Source of the DNA: Rhodocyclales bacterium
Lineage (GTDB): Bacteria; Pseudomonadota; Gammaproteobacteria; Burkholderiales; Rhodocyclaceae
NCBI GenBank assembly: GCA_016177805.1
Contig: JACOUN010000067.1
Location: 1-64,000, forward strand
Direction of reading: 5' to 3'
Length of the DNA stretch: 64,000 nucleotides
Position numbers and translations under genes: made by a program. Every line of letters begins with the position of its first letter. Position 1 is the first letter of the stretch. A model generated the notes under the pieces. That model searched no databases, had not been told where the DNA came from, and saw nothing but the letters and a program-made list of their open reading frames with translations. Of the stretch, positions 53,024 to 61,603 are shown one piece after another.

Positions 53024-53158
53024 CGAGGCAGCAACGATAGCGGTCCGGTGCCTGAGAGATCGAGGGGGCGCGCACCGGCCGCTAGCGGGTCATGCCGCAT
53101 CGCGATCATCAACGCTCCATCGGCAATAACAGCGGTTCGCCGCTTGAAGGAAACCATC
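53024..53158 (+). ncRNA. nirB 5' leader with hairpins
   Basis: The predicted leader is about 135 bases. CCGGTGC (53045-53051) can pair with GCACCGG (53072-53078). AGCGG-TTCG-CCGCT (53131-53144) forms a compact tetraloop hairpin ending one base before the GAAGGA ribosome-binding site (53146-53151). Control by antitermination or ribosome access is possible, but no known riboswitch class was recognised. Confidence 0.35.
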
Positions 53159-55672
53159 ATGCGCAAACAGAAGCTCGTACTCGTCGGCAACGGCATGGCC
53201 GGAGTCAAGACTCTGGAAGAGTTGCTCAAGCATGCCCCCGATATCTACGACATCACGGTGTTCGGCGCCGAGCCGCACGGCAACTACAACCGCATCCTGC
53301 TCTCGCCGGTGCTGGCGGGCGAGATGAAGCTCGACGACATCATGCTCAACGACCGCGCCTGGTACGAGAGCAACGGCATCACGCTGCACGCCGGGCGCAA
53401 GGTGGTCGAGATCGACAGGGTCAAGCGCGTGGTGCGCACCGATGACGGCATCGAGGCGGGATACGACCGCCTGCTGCTCGCGACTGGCTCCAACCCCATC
53501 ATCCTGCCGGTGCCGGGCAAGGATCTGCCGGGCGTGATCGGTTATCGCGACATCGCCGATACCGAAGCGATGATCGCGGCGGCGAGTGAATTCCGCCACG
53601 CGGTGGTGATCGGCGGCGGGCTGCTTGGTCTGGAAGCGGCCAATGGCCTGATTCTGCGCGGCATGGAGGTGACGGTGGTGCACCTGGCCGATTGGGTGAT
53701 GGAACGCCAGCTCGACCGGCCCGCGGCCGAGTTGCTGCAAGCCTCGCTCGCGGCCAAGGGCATGAAGTTCCGCCTCGGGGCGCAGACCGCCGCGCTGCGC
53801 GCGAGCGAGCGCGGGCGCGTGGCGGCGGTGTGCTTCGCCGACGGCAGTGAAATCCCGGCCGACCTGGTGGTCATGTCGGCGGGTATCCGCCCCAATGCCG
53901 CGCTGGCCGAAGCCGCCCACCTGCGCTGCGAGCGCGGCATCGTGGTCAGCGACACCATGCAGAGCGTCACCGACCCGCGCATCTATGCGGTGGGCGAATG
54001 CGCCAACCACCGGGGCGTGGCCTACGGGCTGGTGGCGCCGCTGTTCGAGCAGGCCAAGGTGTGCGCCAACCATCTCGCCGGTTTCGGTATCGGCCTGTAT
54101 CGCGGTTCGGTCACATCCACCAAGCTCAAGGTCACCGGGGTGGACGTGTTCTCGGCGGGTGATTTCATGGGGGGCGAGGGTTGCGACGAAATTGTGCTGC
54201 ACGACCGCGCTACCGGGGTGTACAAGAAGCTGGTGCTCAAGGAGCAGCGCCTGGCGGGCGCGGTGATGGTCGGGGATACCTCGGATGGTGCGTGGTACTT
54301 CCAACTGGTGCGCGAAGGCAAGGACGTGTCGGCGATGCGCGACCACCTGATGTTCGGCCAGAGCTTTGCTCAGTCGCAACTGGGCGACGCCGGCCACCAG
54401 GGGCAGAACAAGGCCGCGCAGTTGCCCGACGACGCCGAGGTGTGCGGCTGCAACGGGGTGTGCAAGGGCACCATCGTCAAGGCCATTCGCGAGCAGGGTC
54501 TGTTCACGCTGGAAGACGTGCGCAAGCACACCAAGGCCTCCAGCTCCTGTGGCTCCTGCACCGGCCTTGTGGAGCAGATTCTTGCCTCGACCATAGGCGG
54601 AGCGTACCAGGCCACCGACAAGCATTCCAAGCCGATGTGCGGGTGCACCGACCAGACCCATGCTCAGGTGCGCATCGCGATCCGCGATTTTCGCGTCGGC
54701 GAGCGCAAGCTGCTGAGCATCCGCGAGGTCATGGACGTGCTCGACTGGCAGACGCCCAACGGTTGCGCCACCTGCCGCCCGGCGCTCAACTATTACCTGA
54801 TCTCGACCTGGCCGCACGAGGCCGTCGATGATCCCCAGAGCCGCTTCATCAACGAACGCGCCCACGCCAACATCCAGAAGGACGGCACCTATTCGGTGGT
54901 GCCGCGCATGTGGGGCGGACTGACCACGCCCGACGAACTGCGCGCGATCGCGGCGGTGGCGGACAAGTACGCGATCCCGACGGTCAAGGTCACCGGTGGG
55001 CAGCGCATCGACCTGCTGGGGGTGAAGAAGGACGACCTGCCGGCGGTGTGGGCCGATCTGGGCGCGGCCGGCATGGTTTCCGGGCACGCCTACGGCAAGA
55101 GTCTGCGCACGGTCAAGACCTGCGTCGGCTCCGAGTATTGCCGCTTCGGCACGCAGAAGTCGATGGACATGGGGGTGGCGCTGGAGAAGATGCTGTTCGG
55201 CATGTGGTCGCCGCACAAGGTCAAGCTCGCGGTATCCGGCTGCCCGCGCAACTGCGCCGAAGCCGGCATCAAGGATGTCGGCATCATCGGGGTCGATTCC
55301 GGGTTCGAGATCGTGATCGCCGGCAACGGCGGCATCAAGACCGAGGTCGCGCAGTTCCTGTGCAAGGTTGCCACGCCCGAAGAGGTCAAGGAAGTGACCG
55401 GCGCCTTCCTGCAGTTGTACCGCGAGGAAGGCTTCTATCTTGAGCGTACCTGCCACTACGTCGACCGCGTCGGCATGGACCGGGTGCGCCAACGCGTGGT
55501 CGACGACGCCGCCAGCCGCCGCGCGCTGTACGAACGCCTGCTGTTCGCGCTGGGCGATGCGCCCGATCCGTGGCAGGAGCAGCAGAGCGAGCCGCTGGTG
55601 CGGCAATACCGGACCATAGAACTCAAACCCGTAGCAAAGGAGAACGGCCATGGCCTGGCAACCCGTGTGTGA
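53159..55672 (+). CDS. nirB: NirB, assimilatory nitrite reductase large subunit
   Basis: Cytoplasmic NAD(P)H-dependent sirohaem enzyme reducing nitrite to ammonium. The 837-residue protein has an N-terminal FAD domain (VLVGNGMAGVKTLEEL) and an NAD domain (VVIGGGLLGLEAANGL). A BFD-type [2Fe-2S] region has Cys429, Cys431, Cys464 and Cys467. The sirohaem/[4Fe-4S] site has Cys655 and Cys661 (TCVGSEYC) with Cys695 and Cys699 (SGCPRNC). The ATG at 53159 follows GAAGGA and starts MRKQKLVLVG. The sigma-54/NtrC region upstream indicates nitrogen-limitation control. nirD overlaps its end. Confidence 0.97.
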   Translation: MRKQKLVLVGNGMAGVKTLEELLKHAPDIYDITVFGAEPHGNYNRILLSPVLAGEMKLDDIMLNDRAWYESNGITLHAGRKVVEIDRVKRVVRTDDGIEAGYDRLLLATGSNPIILPVPGKDLPGVIGYRDIADTEAMIAAASEFRHAVVIGGGLLGLEAANGLILRGMEVTVVHLADWVMERQLDRPAAELLQASLAAKGMKFRLGAQTAALRASERGRVAAVCFADGSEIPADLVVMSAGIRPNAALAEAAHLRCERGIVVSDTMQSVTDPRIYAVGECANHRGVAYGLVAPLFEQAKVCANHLAGFGIGLYRGSVTSTKLKVTGVDVFSAGDFMGGEGCDEIVLHDRATGVYKKLVLKEQRLAGAVMVGDTSDGAWYFQLVREGKDVSAMRDHLMFGQSFAQSQLGDAGHQGQNKAAQLPDDAEVCGCNGVCKGTIVKAIREQGLFTLEDVRKHTKASSSCGSCTGLVEQILASTIGGAYQATDKHSKPMCGCTDQTHAQVRIAIRDFRVGERKLLSIREVMDVLDWQTPNGCATCRPALNYYLISTWPHEAVDDPQSRFINERAHANIQKDGTYSVVPRMWGGLTTPDELRAIAAVADKYAIPTVKVTGGQRIDLLGVKKDDLPAVWADLGAAGMVSGHAYGKSLRTVKTCVGSEYCRFGTQKSMDMGVALEKMLFGMWSPHKVKLAVSGCPRNCAEAGIKDVGIIGVDSGFEIVIAGNGGIKTEVAQFLCKVATPEEVKEVTGAFLQLYREEGFYLERTCHYVDRVGMDRVRQRVVDDAASRRALYERLLFALGDAPDPWQEQQSEPLVRQYRTIELKPVAKENGHGLATRV

Positions 55673-55955
55673 GCTTGACGAGATTCCGCCACTGGGGGCG
55701 CGCGTGGTGGCGCACCCGGACGGCGCGATAGCGGTGTTCCGCACCGACGGCGACCGGGTGTTCGCGCTGCGCAACGCCTGCCCGCACGAAGGCGGGCCGC
55801 TGTCCGAGGGCATCGTGCACGGCAATACCGTGACCTGTCCGCTGCACAACTGGAATGTCGATCTCGATTCGGGCTGCGCCTGCGCGCCCGACCAGGGCTG
55901 TGCTCGGCGCTACGCCACGCGGGTCGATGCGGGCGTGGTGTGGCTCGAAGCCTGA
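55650..55955 (+). CDS. nirD: NirD, nitrite reductase small subunit (Rieske)
   Basis: A 101-residue Rieske [2Fe-2S] protein, the small partner of NirB. Cluster ligands are CPHEGG and CPLHNW (CxH...CxxH). It starts MAWQPVCELDEIPPLGARVV and overlaps the nirB end by 23 bases in another frame, with AAAGGAG eight bases upstream of the ATG. The compact length is typical of assimilatory NirD. Confidence 0.95.
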   Translation: MAWQPVCELDEIPPLGARVVAHPDGAIAVFRTDGDRVFALRNACPHEGGPLSEGIVHGNTVTCPLHNWNVDLDSGCACAPDQGCARRYATRVDAGVVWLEA

Positions 55956-55987
55956 GACTCGATCGCGAATCCGTAGTGGAGTGATGA

Positions 55988-58756
55988 ATGCGCAACCCTG
56001 AACCACGCATCGAACCGGACGGCGAAACGCGCGGCGTGTGCTGCTATTGCGGCACCGGCTGTGGCGTGATCATCGAACGCAAGGCGGGGCGCATCAGCGG
56101 GGTGCGCGGCGACCCCGCGCATCCGGCCAATTTCGGCCGCCTGTGCACCAAGGGCAGCACGCTGCACCTCGCCGCCGGTCTGGCGGGACGGGCGCTCTAC
56201 CCCGAACTGCGCGGCGCCCGCTACCTGCCGCGCCAACGCACCGACTGGGCCAGCGCGCTCGACGCGGCGGCCGCGCGCTTTGCCGACATCATCGAGCGCC
56301 ACGGTCCGGACGCGGTCGCGTTCTACGTTTCGGGCCAATTGCTGACCGAGGACTACTACGTCTTCAACAAGCTCGCCCGCAGCGTGGTCGGCACCAACAA
56401 CATCGACTCGAATTCGCGCCTGTGCATGTCGAGCGCCGTCAATGCATACGAGGCTACCCTCGGCGCCGACAGCGTGCCGTGCAGCTATGAAGACCTCGCG
56501 CTGACCGATCACCTGCTGATCGCGGGGTCGAACACGGCGTGGGCGCACCCCGTGCTGTTTCGCCGTATCGAGGAGGCCAGGCGTGCCGACCCCGATCTGT
56601 TCATCACGGTGGTCGATCCGCGCCGCACCGAGACCGCCGAATTCGCCGATCTGCACCTGCAGATCGCCCCCGGCGCCGACGCGCTGCTGTACAACGCGAT
56701 GCTGCATGTATTGGTGTGGGACGAGCTGATCGACCGCGACTACATCCGCGCCCATACCAGTGGCTTCGAAGACTTGCGTGCGCGATTGGTCGACTACTCG
56801 CCGGGCAACGTCGCGACCGCCTGTGGCGTGGCGGCGGCCGACATCATCGCGGCGGCGCGGCGCTTCGGGCGCGCGCGCGCGGCGCTGTCGCTGTGGTGCC
56901 AGGGGCTCAACCAGTCGCAGCACGGGGTGGCCAACAACGCGGCGCTGATCCACCTGCATCTGGCCACCGGCCATATCGGCCGCGCCGGGGCCGGACCGTT
57001 CTCGCTGACCGGCCAGCCCAACGCGATGGGCGGGCGCGAGGCTGGCGCAATGGCGAGCCTGCTGCCCGCGCACCGCGACCCGGCCAGTGCGGCGGATCGG
57101 GCCGAAATGGCGCGGCTGTGGGGCGTGCCATCGTTGCCTGCGAGGCCCGGCTTGAAGGCGGTCGAACTGTTCGACGCACTGGCCGACGGACGGGTCAAGG
57201 CGGTGTGGATCGCTTGCACCAACCCGGCCCAGTCCCTGCCGCATCAGGACAAGGTGCGGGCCGCGCTGGCGCAGGCCGAATTCGTCGTGGTGCAGGAAGC
57301 CTACGCGGACACTGAAACCGCTGACTTTGCCGACCTGTTGTTGCCTGCCGCGAGCTGGGGCGAGAAGTCCGGCACCATGACCAACTCGGAACGGCGCGTC
57401 TCGCGCGCGCGCGCCGCCGTGGCGCCGCCGGGCGAGGCGCGTGCGGACTGGGTGATCGCGGCGGACTTTGCCCGCCGTCTGGCGCGCATGCTGGGCCGTG
57501 ATGAAGCGCACATCGCGCTTAGCTTCGGTTTTGCCGGCGCATCCGACGTGTTCGCCGAACACGCGGCGCTCAGCGCCGGGCGCGACTGCGACATGAGCGG
57601 CCTGTCGCACGCGCTGCTCGATGCGGCCGGACCGCAACAATGGCCTTACCCGTCCGGTGCCACGCACGGGACCTCGCGCTTGTTCGGCGACGGCCGCTTT
57701 CCGACCCCGGACGGACGGGCGCGCTTTGCCGCGTTCGCAATCCCCGGCCGCGCGGCGTTGCTGCCGGACGTCGTCGATGCGCGTCACCCGTTCGTGCTGC
57801 TGAGCGGGCGCATGCGCGACCAGTGGCACGGCATGAGCCGCACCGGCAAGGTCGCGCGGTTGTGGGGGCATGCCCCGCGCGCGCAGGCGCACATGAATCC
57901 GGCCGACCTGGAGCGGCGCGGCTGGGACGACGGGATGCTGCTGCGCCTGGCCAACCAGCGCGGCGAACTGGTGCTGCCGGTAGTGCCCGACCCCACCATT
58001 GCCGCAGGGCAGGTGTGGGTGCCGATGCACTGGGGGGCGGCAATGCTGGCCCAGCCGGGAGCCAATGCGCTGAGTTCGTCCGCCACCGATCCGCTGTCGG
58101 GGCAGCCCGCGCTGAAGGGCGCGAGCGTTGCGATCTCGCGTTTCGAAGCGGACTGGCGCGGCGCCTGGGCGCTCGATGTCGCGGACGCGGCGGGCATGGC
58201 GCGCTGCATGGCGACCACGCGCCCGCTGCTGGCGCGCTTCGGCTATGCGGCATTGAGCGTGACCGGCGGCGAGCGCCCGGTGGTGACCCTGCACGTCGCG
58301 GCCGCCGAAATGCCGGAGGAGGCGTTGCTGGATGCGGTGGACGCATGCTTCGGCGTGCGCGGCGAGGACGCCACGCTGGTGTTCGAGGATACGCGCCGAG
58401 GCGTGCTCAAGCGTGTGCGCATCGCGGGCGGAGAGTTGCGCGCGCTAAGGTTGTGCGGCGAGGTCGCGGCCTTCGACTGGCTGGTGGCAAGCATGGGCCG
58501 AGGCCAGCTCGCCGATACGGTGAAACCCTGGCTGTTCGTACCGCTCGACCATGCCCCGGTCGCGCTGCCCGTGGTCGGACGCATCATCTGCAGTTGTCAC
58601 GGCGTCGCCGAACAGCGGATCGTCGAGGCGATACGCGGCGGCGCGGATCTGCCGGGTTTGCAGACCCTGCTCAAGTGTGGCTCGGCGTGCGGCTCCTGTC
58701 TGCCCGAACTGCGTCGCCTGCTCGCCGATCGAGGCGCCGCGGCGCTGAGCGGCTGA
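55988..58756 (+). CDS. nasA: NasA, assimilatory nitrate reductase with C-terminal BFD domain
   Basis: Molybdopterin enzyme reducing nitrate to nitrite in the cytoplasm. The 922-residue protein has an N-terminal [4Fe-4S] site (Cys18, Cys21, Cys25, Cys53), then the molybdopterin oxidoreductase domains (YVSGQLLTEDYYVFNKLARS, GSNTAWAHPVLFRRIEEA, QGLNQSQHGVANN) and the MGD-binding C-terminal domain. A fused BFD-like [2Fe-2S] domain ends the protein (Cys868, Cys870, Cys901, Cys904). The ATG at 55988 has GGAG six bases upstream. No nitrate transporter or nasB-like electron donor lies next to it. Confidence 0.95.
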   Translation: MRNPEPRIEPDGETRGVCCYCGTGCGVIIERKAGRISGVRGDPAHPANFGRLCTKGSTLHLAAGLAGRALYPELRGARYLPRQRTDWASALDAAAARFADIIERHGPDAVAFYVSGQLLTEDYYVFNKLARSVVGTNNIDSNSRLCMSSAVNAYEATLGADSVPCSYEDLALTDHLLIAGSNTAWAHPVLFRRIEEARRADPDLFITVVDPRRTETAEFADLHLQIAPGADALLYNAMLHVLVWDELIDRDYIRAHTSGFEDLRARLVDYSPGNVATACGVAAADIIAAARRFGRARAALSLWCQGLNQSQHGVANNAALIHLHLATGHIGRAGAGPFSLTGQPNAMGGREAGAMASLLPAHRDPASAADRAEMARLWGVPSLPARPGLKAVELFDALADGRVKAVWIACTNPAQSLPHQDKVRAALAQAEFVVVQEAYADTETADFADLLLPAASWGEKSGTMTNSERRVSRARAAVAPPGEARADWVIAADFARRLARMLGRDEAHIALSFGFAGASDVFAEHAALSAGRDCDMSGLSHALLDAAGPQQWPYPSGATHGTSRLFGDGRFPTPDGRARFAAFAIPGRAALLPDVVDARHPFVLLSGRMRDQWHGMSRTGKVARLWGHAPRAQAHMNPADLERRGWDDGMLLRLANQRGELVLPVVPDPTIAAGQVWVPMHWGAAMLAQPGANALSSSATDPLSGQPALKGASVAISRFEADWRGAWALDVADAAGMARCMATTRPLLARFGYAALSVTGGERPVVTLHVAAAEMPEEALLDAVDACFGVRGEDATLVFEDTRRGVLKRVRIAGGELRALRLCGEVAAFDWLVASMGRGQLADTVKPWLFVPLDHAPVALPVVGRIICSCHGVAEQRIVEAIRGGADLPGLQTLLKCGSACGSCLPELRRLLADRGAAALSG

Positions 58757-58808
58757 ATACCGACGGCTACCTGGGCGCCTTCGTCACGCGCCGCGCGCGG
58801 GTGTGAAC

Positions 58809-58817
58809 TGATATACT
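58809..58817 (+). promoter_or_regulatory. Extended -10 promoter of the SRP RNA
   Basis: TGA-TATACT gives a good extended -10 (5/6 plus TG), placing the start near 58824, just where the SRP RNA stem begins. No clear -35. Confidence 0.6.
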
Positions 58818-58821
58818 GCGC

Positions 58822-58925
<104 letters not shown>

Positions 58926-58936
58926 CTGCATTCGTC

Positions 58937-58966
58937 ACGGGCGCCGTACGGCGCCCGTTGTCTTTC
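58937..58966 (+). terminator. Intrinsic terminator of the SRP RNA
   Basis: ACGGGCGCC (58937-58945), loop GTAC, GGCGCCCGT (58950-58958), then TGTCTTTCC: a 9-bp GC-rich stem with a modest T-run. Confidence 0.8.
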
Positions 58967-59014
58967 CGACGCCCCCGCATGTTCAACCTGAAGCATTCAA
59001 GGCGGCGGTAGTGC

Positions 59015-59067
59015 TTGCATTGTGTCGGCGGACCTCATAAGATTCATCAAGAATGAATCTTATGAGG
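59015..59067 (+). promoter_or_regulatory. Ferredoxin promoter overlapped by a perfect 15-bp inverted repeat
   Basis: CCTCATAAGATTCAT (59033-59047) and ATGAATCTTATGAGG (59053-59067) are perfect complements with a 5-base spacer. TTGCAT (59015-59020) and TAAGAT (59038-59043) are 17 bases apart, so the left arm would contain the -10 box and transcription would start near the repeat centre. The right arm ends in GAGG, the ribosome-binding site of the ferredoxin ATG (59076). It could be an operator or, if transcription starts further up, an RNA switch. Confidence 0.6.
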
Positions 59068-59075
59068 TGATCACC

Positions 59076-59441
59076 ATGACCCACGTTGTTACCGAAGCCT
59101 GCATTAAGTGCAAATACACCGATTGCGTCGATCTGTGCCCGGTGGATGCATTCCGCGAGGGGCCCAACATGCTTGTCATCGACCCGGAAAGCTGTATCGA
59201 CTGTGCGCTGTGCGTGCCCGACTGTCCGGTCGACGCGATCTTTCATGAGGTCGATCTGGCGCCATCGCTGAGCGACTACGTGGAACTCAACGCCACGCTC
59301 GCGCAAGTGTGGCCGCCCATCATCGAAGTGCACGCCGCGCTGCCCGATGCCGACCAGTGGGCCGGAGTCGAGGCCAAGCGCCATTTGCTCGAAGGTGTGC
59401 GGGCGCCGGACAAGGTGGCGCAGGAACACGATCAGGGGTGA
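59076..59441 (+). CDS. fdxA: FdxA, 7Fe ferredoxin
   Basis: Small electron carrier. The 121-residue protein starts MTHVVTEACIKCKYTDCVDLCPVDAF. Cysteines at 9, 12, 17, 21 and 40, 43, 46, 50 match the Azotobacter ferredoxin I pattern of one [3Fe-4S] and one [4Fe-4S] cluster. The region after CVPDCPVDAIF is the usual extension (YVELNATLAQVWP). The ATG at 59076 is eight bases after GAGG; an in-frame upstream GTG (59022) would translate the palindrome and is rejected. Physiological partners are unknown. Confidence 0.93.
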   Translation: MTHVVTEACIKCKYTDCVDLCPVDAFREGPNMLVIDPESCIDCALCVPDCPVDAIFHEVDLAPSLSDYVELNATLAQVWPPIIEVHAALPDADQWAGVEAKRHLLEGVRAPDKVAQEHDQG

Positions 59442-59484
59442 TCCTCACGCGCATTCACGAAACATCCGGGCGAGCCCCGTAGGC

Positions 59485-59493
59485 TGCTAAAAT
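59485..59493 (+). promoter_or_regulatory. Extended -10 promoter very close to the dnaX start
   Basis: TGC-TAAAAT is a good extended -10 only nine bases before the dnaX ATG. The predicted start (about 59500) would leave almost no leader. There is no Shine-Dalgarno sequence between. Confidence 0.5.
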
Positions 59494-59501
59494 CGTCGCC
59501 C

Positions 59502-61241
59502 ATGAGCTATCAGGTACTCGCACGCAAGTGGCGACCGCGATCGTTTGCCACGCTGGTCGGGCAGGAGCACGTGGTGCGTGCGTTGTCGCACGCGCTGGAA
59601 ACCGGCCGGCTGCATCACGCCTGGTTGTTTACCGGCACCCGCGGGGTGGGCAAGACCACCATCAGCCGCATCCTGGCCAAGGCGCTCAATTGCGAGTCCG
59701 GCGTCAGCCCGGAACCGTGCGGGCAGTGCTCGGCCTGTGTCGCGATCGATGCCGACCGCTTCCCCGATTACGTCGAGATGGACGCGGCCTCCAACCGGGG
59801 CGTGGATGACATGGCGTCGCTGCTCGATCAGGCCGCCTACGCGCCGGTTCAGGGGCGCTACAAGGTGTACATGATCGACGAAGTGCACATGCTCACCGGG
59901 CACGCCTTCAACGCGATGCTGAAAACGCTGGAAGAGCCGCCCGAGCACGTCAAGTTCATCCTCGCCACCACTGATCCGCAGAAAATCCCGGTCACGGTGC
60001 TGTCGCGCTGCCTGCAATTCAACCTCAAGCAGATGCCGCACGGGCACATCGTCGAGCACCTCGGGCGGGTGCTCGAAGCCGAGCGGATACCGTTCGAGGC
60101 GGCGGCGTTGCGCCACATCGCCAAGGCTGCGAGCGGCTCGATGCGCGACGCGCTGTCGTTGCTGGACCAGGCGATCGCGCACGGCGCGGGCCAGATTGCG
60201 CAGGAGCAGGTCACCCTCATGCTGGGCACGGTGGGCGACGATCACCTGTACGCGGTCCTCGATGCGCTGCTTGCCGCCGACGTGGATGGATTGCTCGCGG
60301 TGGCCGACGACATGGCGGCGCGCAGTCTGTCGTTCGATGCCGCGCTGCAGGCGCTCGCGTCGCTGCTGCATCGCATCGCGCTGGTGCAGTTCGCCCCGGC
60401 GGCGGTGGATGACGAAACCGAGCGGGTGCGGCTGCAGCACTACGCCGCCGCCTTGGATGCGGAATACCTGCAGCTTGCCTACCAGATTGCGATCCACGGG
60501 CGTGACGACATGTCGCTCGCCCCCGACGACTACGCCGGCTTCACCATGACGCTGTTGCGTCTGCATGCCTTTCGCCCCGAGCGTCCACCTGCCCTGGGCA
60601 GCGGTGATGCGCGGCCGGGCGATGGCGGTCGCGCGCGTGCCCTGCCGGATGCCGGACGGGCCGCAGCTCCCGCCGTCGCCGCGTCGCCCGCGCGTAGCAG
60701 TGCCGCCGCCGCGCCGGACGCCGCGCCAACTGCAGTGACGAAGTCCGTGCCACCGTGGGAAACGGCGGCGCCGGCGGCCTCTGCCGCGGTCGTTGCCGAA
60801 GCGGCCGCTCCTGCGGCAAGTACCGGCGATGCGACGCTATCACTGGCGGCCGAACTGGCGGCCGGCGATTGGCACGCGGTCCTGCGCCGGCTTGAACTTG
60901 GCGGCATGGTGCGCGAGCTGGCGCAGCACTGCGAGTGGGTGGGGCTGGACGGTGACCGGCTGGTGCTGCGGCTGTCGCGCAACCACCGTCATCTGCTGGA
61001 GATGAATCCGGGTCTGACGACGCGCATCGCGGATGCACTGGCGGCCTGCGCCGGGCGGGCCTTCAGGGTGCATGTCGAGACCGGCGAGATCGCCGGCGCG
61101 ACTCCGGCGCAGCGCGACGCGGCCGAGCGCCAGGCGCGCCACGCCGCGGCGGTCGCGTCGCTGGAAGCCGACCCGTTCGTGCGTGAACTGCAAGACCGAT
61201 TCGATGCCAGGCTGGTCGAGGCATCGGTCAAACCACTCTGA
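59502..61241 (+). CDS. dnaX: DnaX, DNA polymerase III tau (and possibly gamma) subunit
   Basis: Clamp-loader ATPase that also tethers polymerase cores. The 579-residue protein starts MSYQVLARKWRPRSFATLVGQ. It has Walker A GTRGVGKT at residues 45-52, a zinc site (Cys64, Cys73, Cys76, Cys79), YKVYMIDEVHMLTGHAFNAMLKTLEEPP and the sensor region LATTDPQKIPVTVLSRC. An Ala/Pro-rich linker (about 365-435) leads to the tau-specific C-terminal domain. No A-AAA-AAG slippery site was noticed, so production of a short gamma form is unproven. ybaB and recR follow, the standard trio. Confidence 0.97.
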   Translation: MSYQVLARKWRPRSFATLVGQEHVVRALSHALETGRLHHAWLFTGTRGVGKTTISRILAKALNCESGVSPEPCGQCSACVAIDADRFPDYVEMDAASNRGVDDMASLLDQAAYAPVQGRYKVYMIDEVHMLTGHAFNAMLKTLEEPPEHVKFILATTDPQKIPVTVLSRCLQFNLKQMPHGHIVEHLGRVLEAERIPFEAAALRHIAKAASGSMRDALSLLDQAIAHGAGQIAQEQVTLMLGTVGDDHLYAVLDALLAADVDGLLAVADDMAARSLSFDAALQALASLLHRIALVQFAPAAVDDETERVRLQHYAAALDAEYLQLAYQIAIHGRDDMSLAPDDYAGFTMTLLRLHAFRPERPPALGSGDARPGDGGRARALPDAGRAAAPAVAASPARSSAAAAPDAAPTAVTKSVPPWETAAPAASAAVVAEAAAPAASTGDATLSLAAELAAGDWHAVLRRLELGGMVRELAQHCEWVGLDGDRLVLRLSRNHRHLLEMNPGLTTRIADALAACAGRAFRVHVETGEIAGATPAQRDAAERQARHAAAVASLEADPFVRELQDRFDARLVEASVKPL

Positions 61242-61264
61242 ATCCCTTACTGGAGTAACAAGTC

Positions 61265-61588
61265 ATGATGAAAGGCGGAATCGCCGGGCTGATGAAGCAG
61301 GCCCAGCAAATGCAGGAAAACATGAAAAAGGTGCAGGACCAGCTTGCGACGGTCGAAGTCGAGGGGCAGTCCGGCGCGGGCATGGTCAAGGTGCTGATGA
61401 CCTGCAAGTACGACGTGCGCCGCGTCACCATCGACGACAGCGTCATGGACGACAAGGAAATGCTCGAAGACCTGGTCGCGGCGGCGGTGAACGACGCGGT
61501 CAAACGCGTCGAAAGCACCACCCAGGAACGGATGGCGGGGTTCACCGCCGGCCTGAATCTGCCGCCGGGCATGAAACTGCCGTTCTGA
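61265..61588 (+). CDS. ybaB: YbaB/EbfC family nucleoid-associated protein
   Basis: A 107-residue dimeric DNA-binding protein. It starts [45 protein letters not shown] and continues [30 protein letters not shown], with the Met-rich C-terminal [18 protein letters not shown] typical of the family. It lies 23 bases after dnaX and 15 before recR; CTGGAG precedes the ATG. The conserved dnaX-ybaB-recR order supports the call. Confidence 0.95.
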   Translation: MMKGGIAGLMKQAQQMQENMKKVQDQLATVEVEGQSGAGMVKVLMTCKYDVRRVTIDDSVMDDKEMLEDLVAAAVNDAVKRVESTTQERMAGFTAGLNLPPGMKLPF

Positions 61589-61603
61589 TACGACGCATAC
61601 ACA

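Larger units (their letters stand above)
52743..53158 (+). other. 416-base control region before nirB, no gene
   Basis: Holds two NtrC-type palindromes, an AT-rich stretch (about 52948-52980) suited to bending, a sigma-54 promoter and a transcribed leader of about 135 bases. An open frame through it (52839-53129) covers these sites and is not coding. Confidence 0.8.

Noticed and set aside
53050-53060. CTGAGA resembling part of the TPP riboswitch in the nirB leader
   Set aside because: The rest of the thi-box (including the CUGAUC half) is absent, and thiamine control of nitrite reductase is not expected.
52839-53129. 96-codon ORF in the nirB control region
   Set aside because: It spans the NtrC sites and sigma-54 promoter, is Cys/His/Trp-rich without any family pattern, and overlaps the start region of nirB.
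53090-55849. 919-codon minus-strand open frame
   Set aside because: Antisense to nirB-nirD; low-complexity His/Asp/Arg-rich translation typical of GC-rich shadows.
55910-58294. 794-codon minus-strand open frame
   Set aside because: Antisense to nasA; no recognisable domain.
59502-61241. Programmed frameshift in dnaX
   Set aside because: No A-AAA-AAG or long A-run slippery sequence was found in the expected region, so no gamma-producing frameshift is called.
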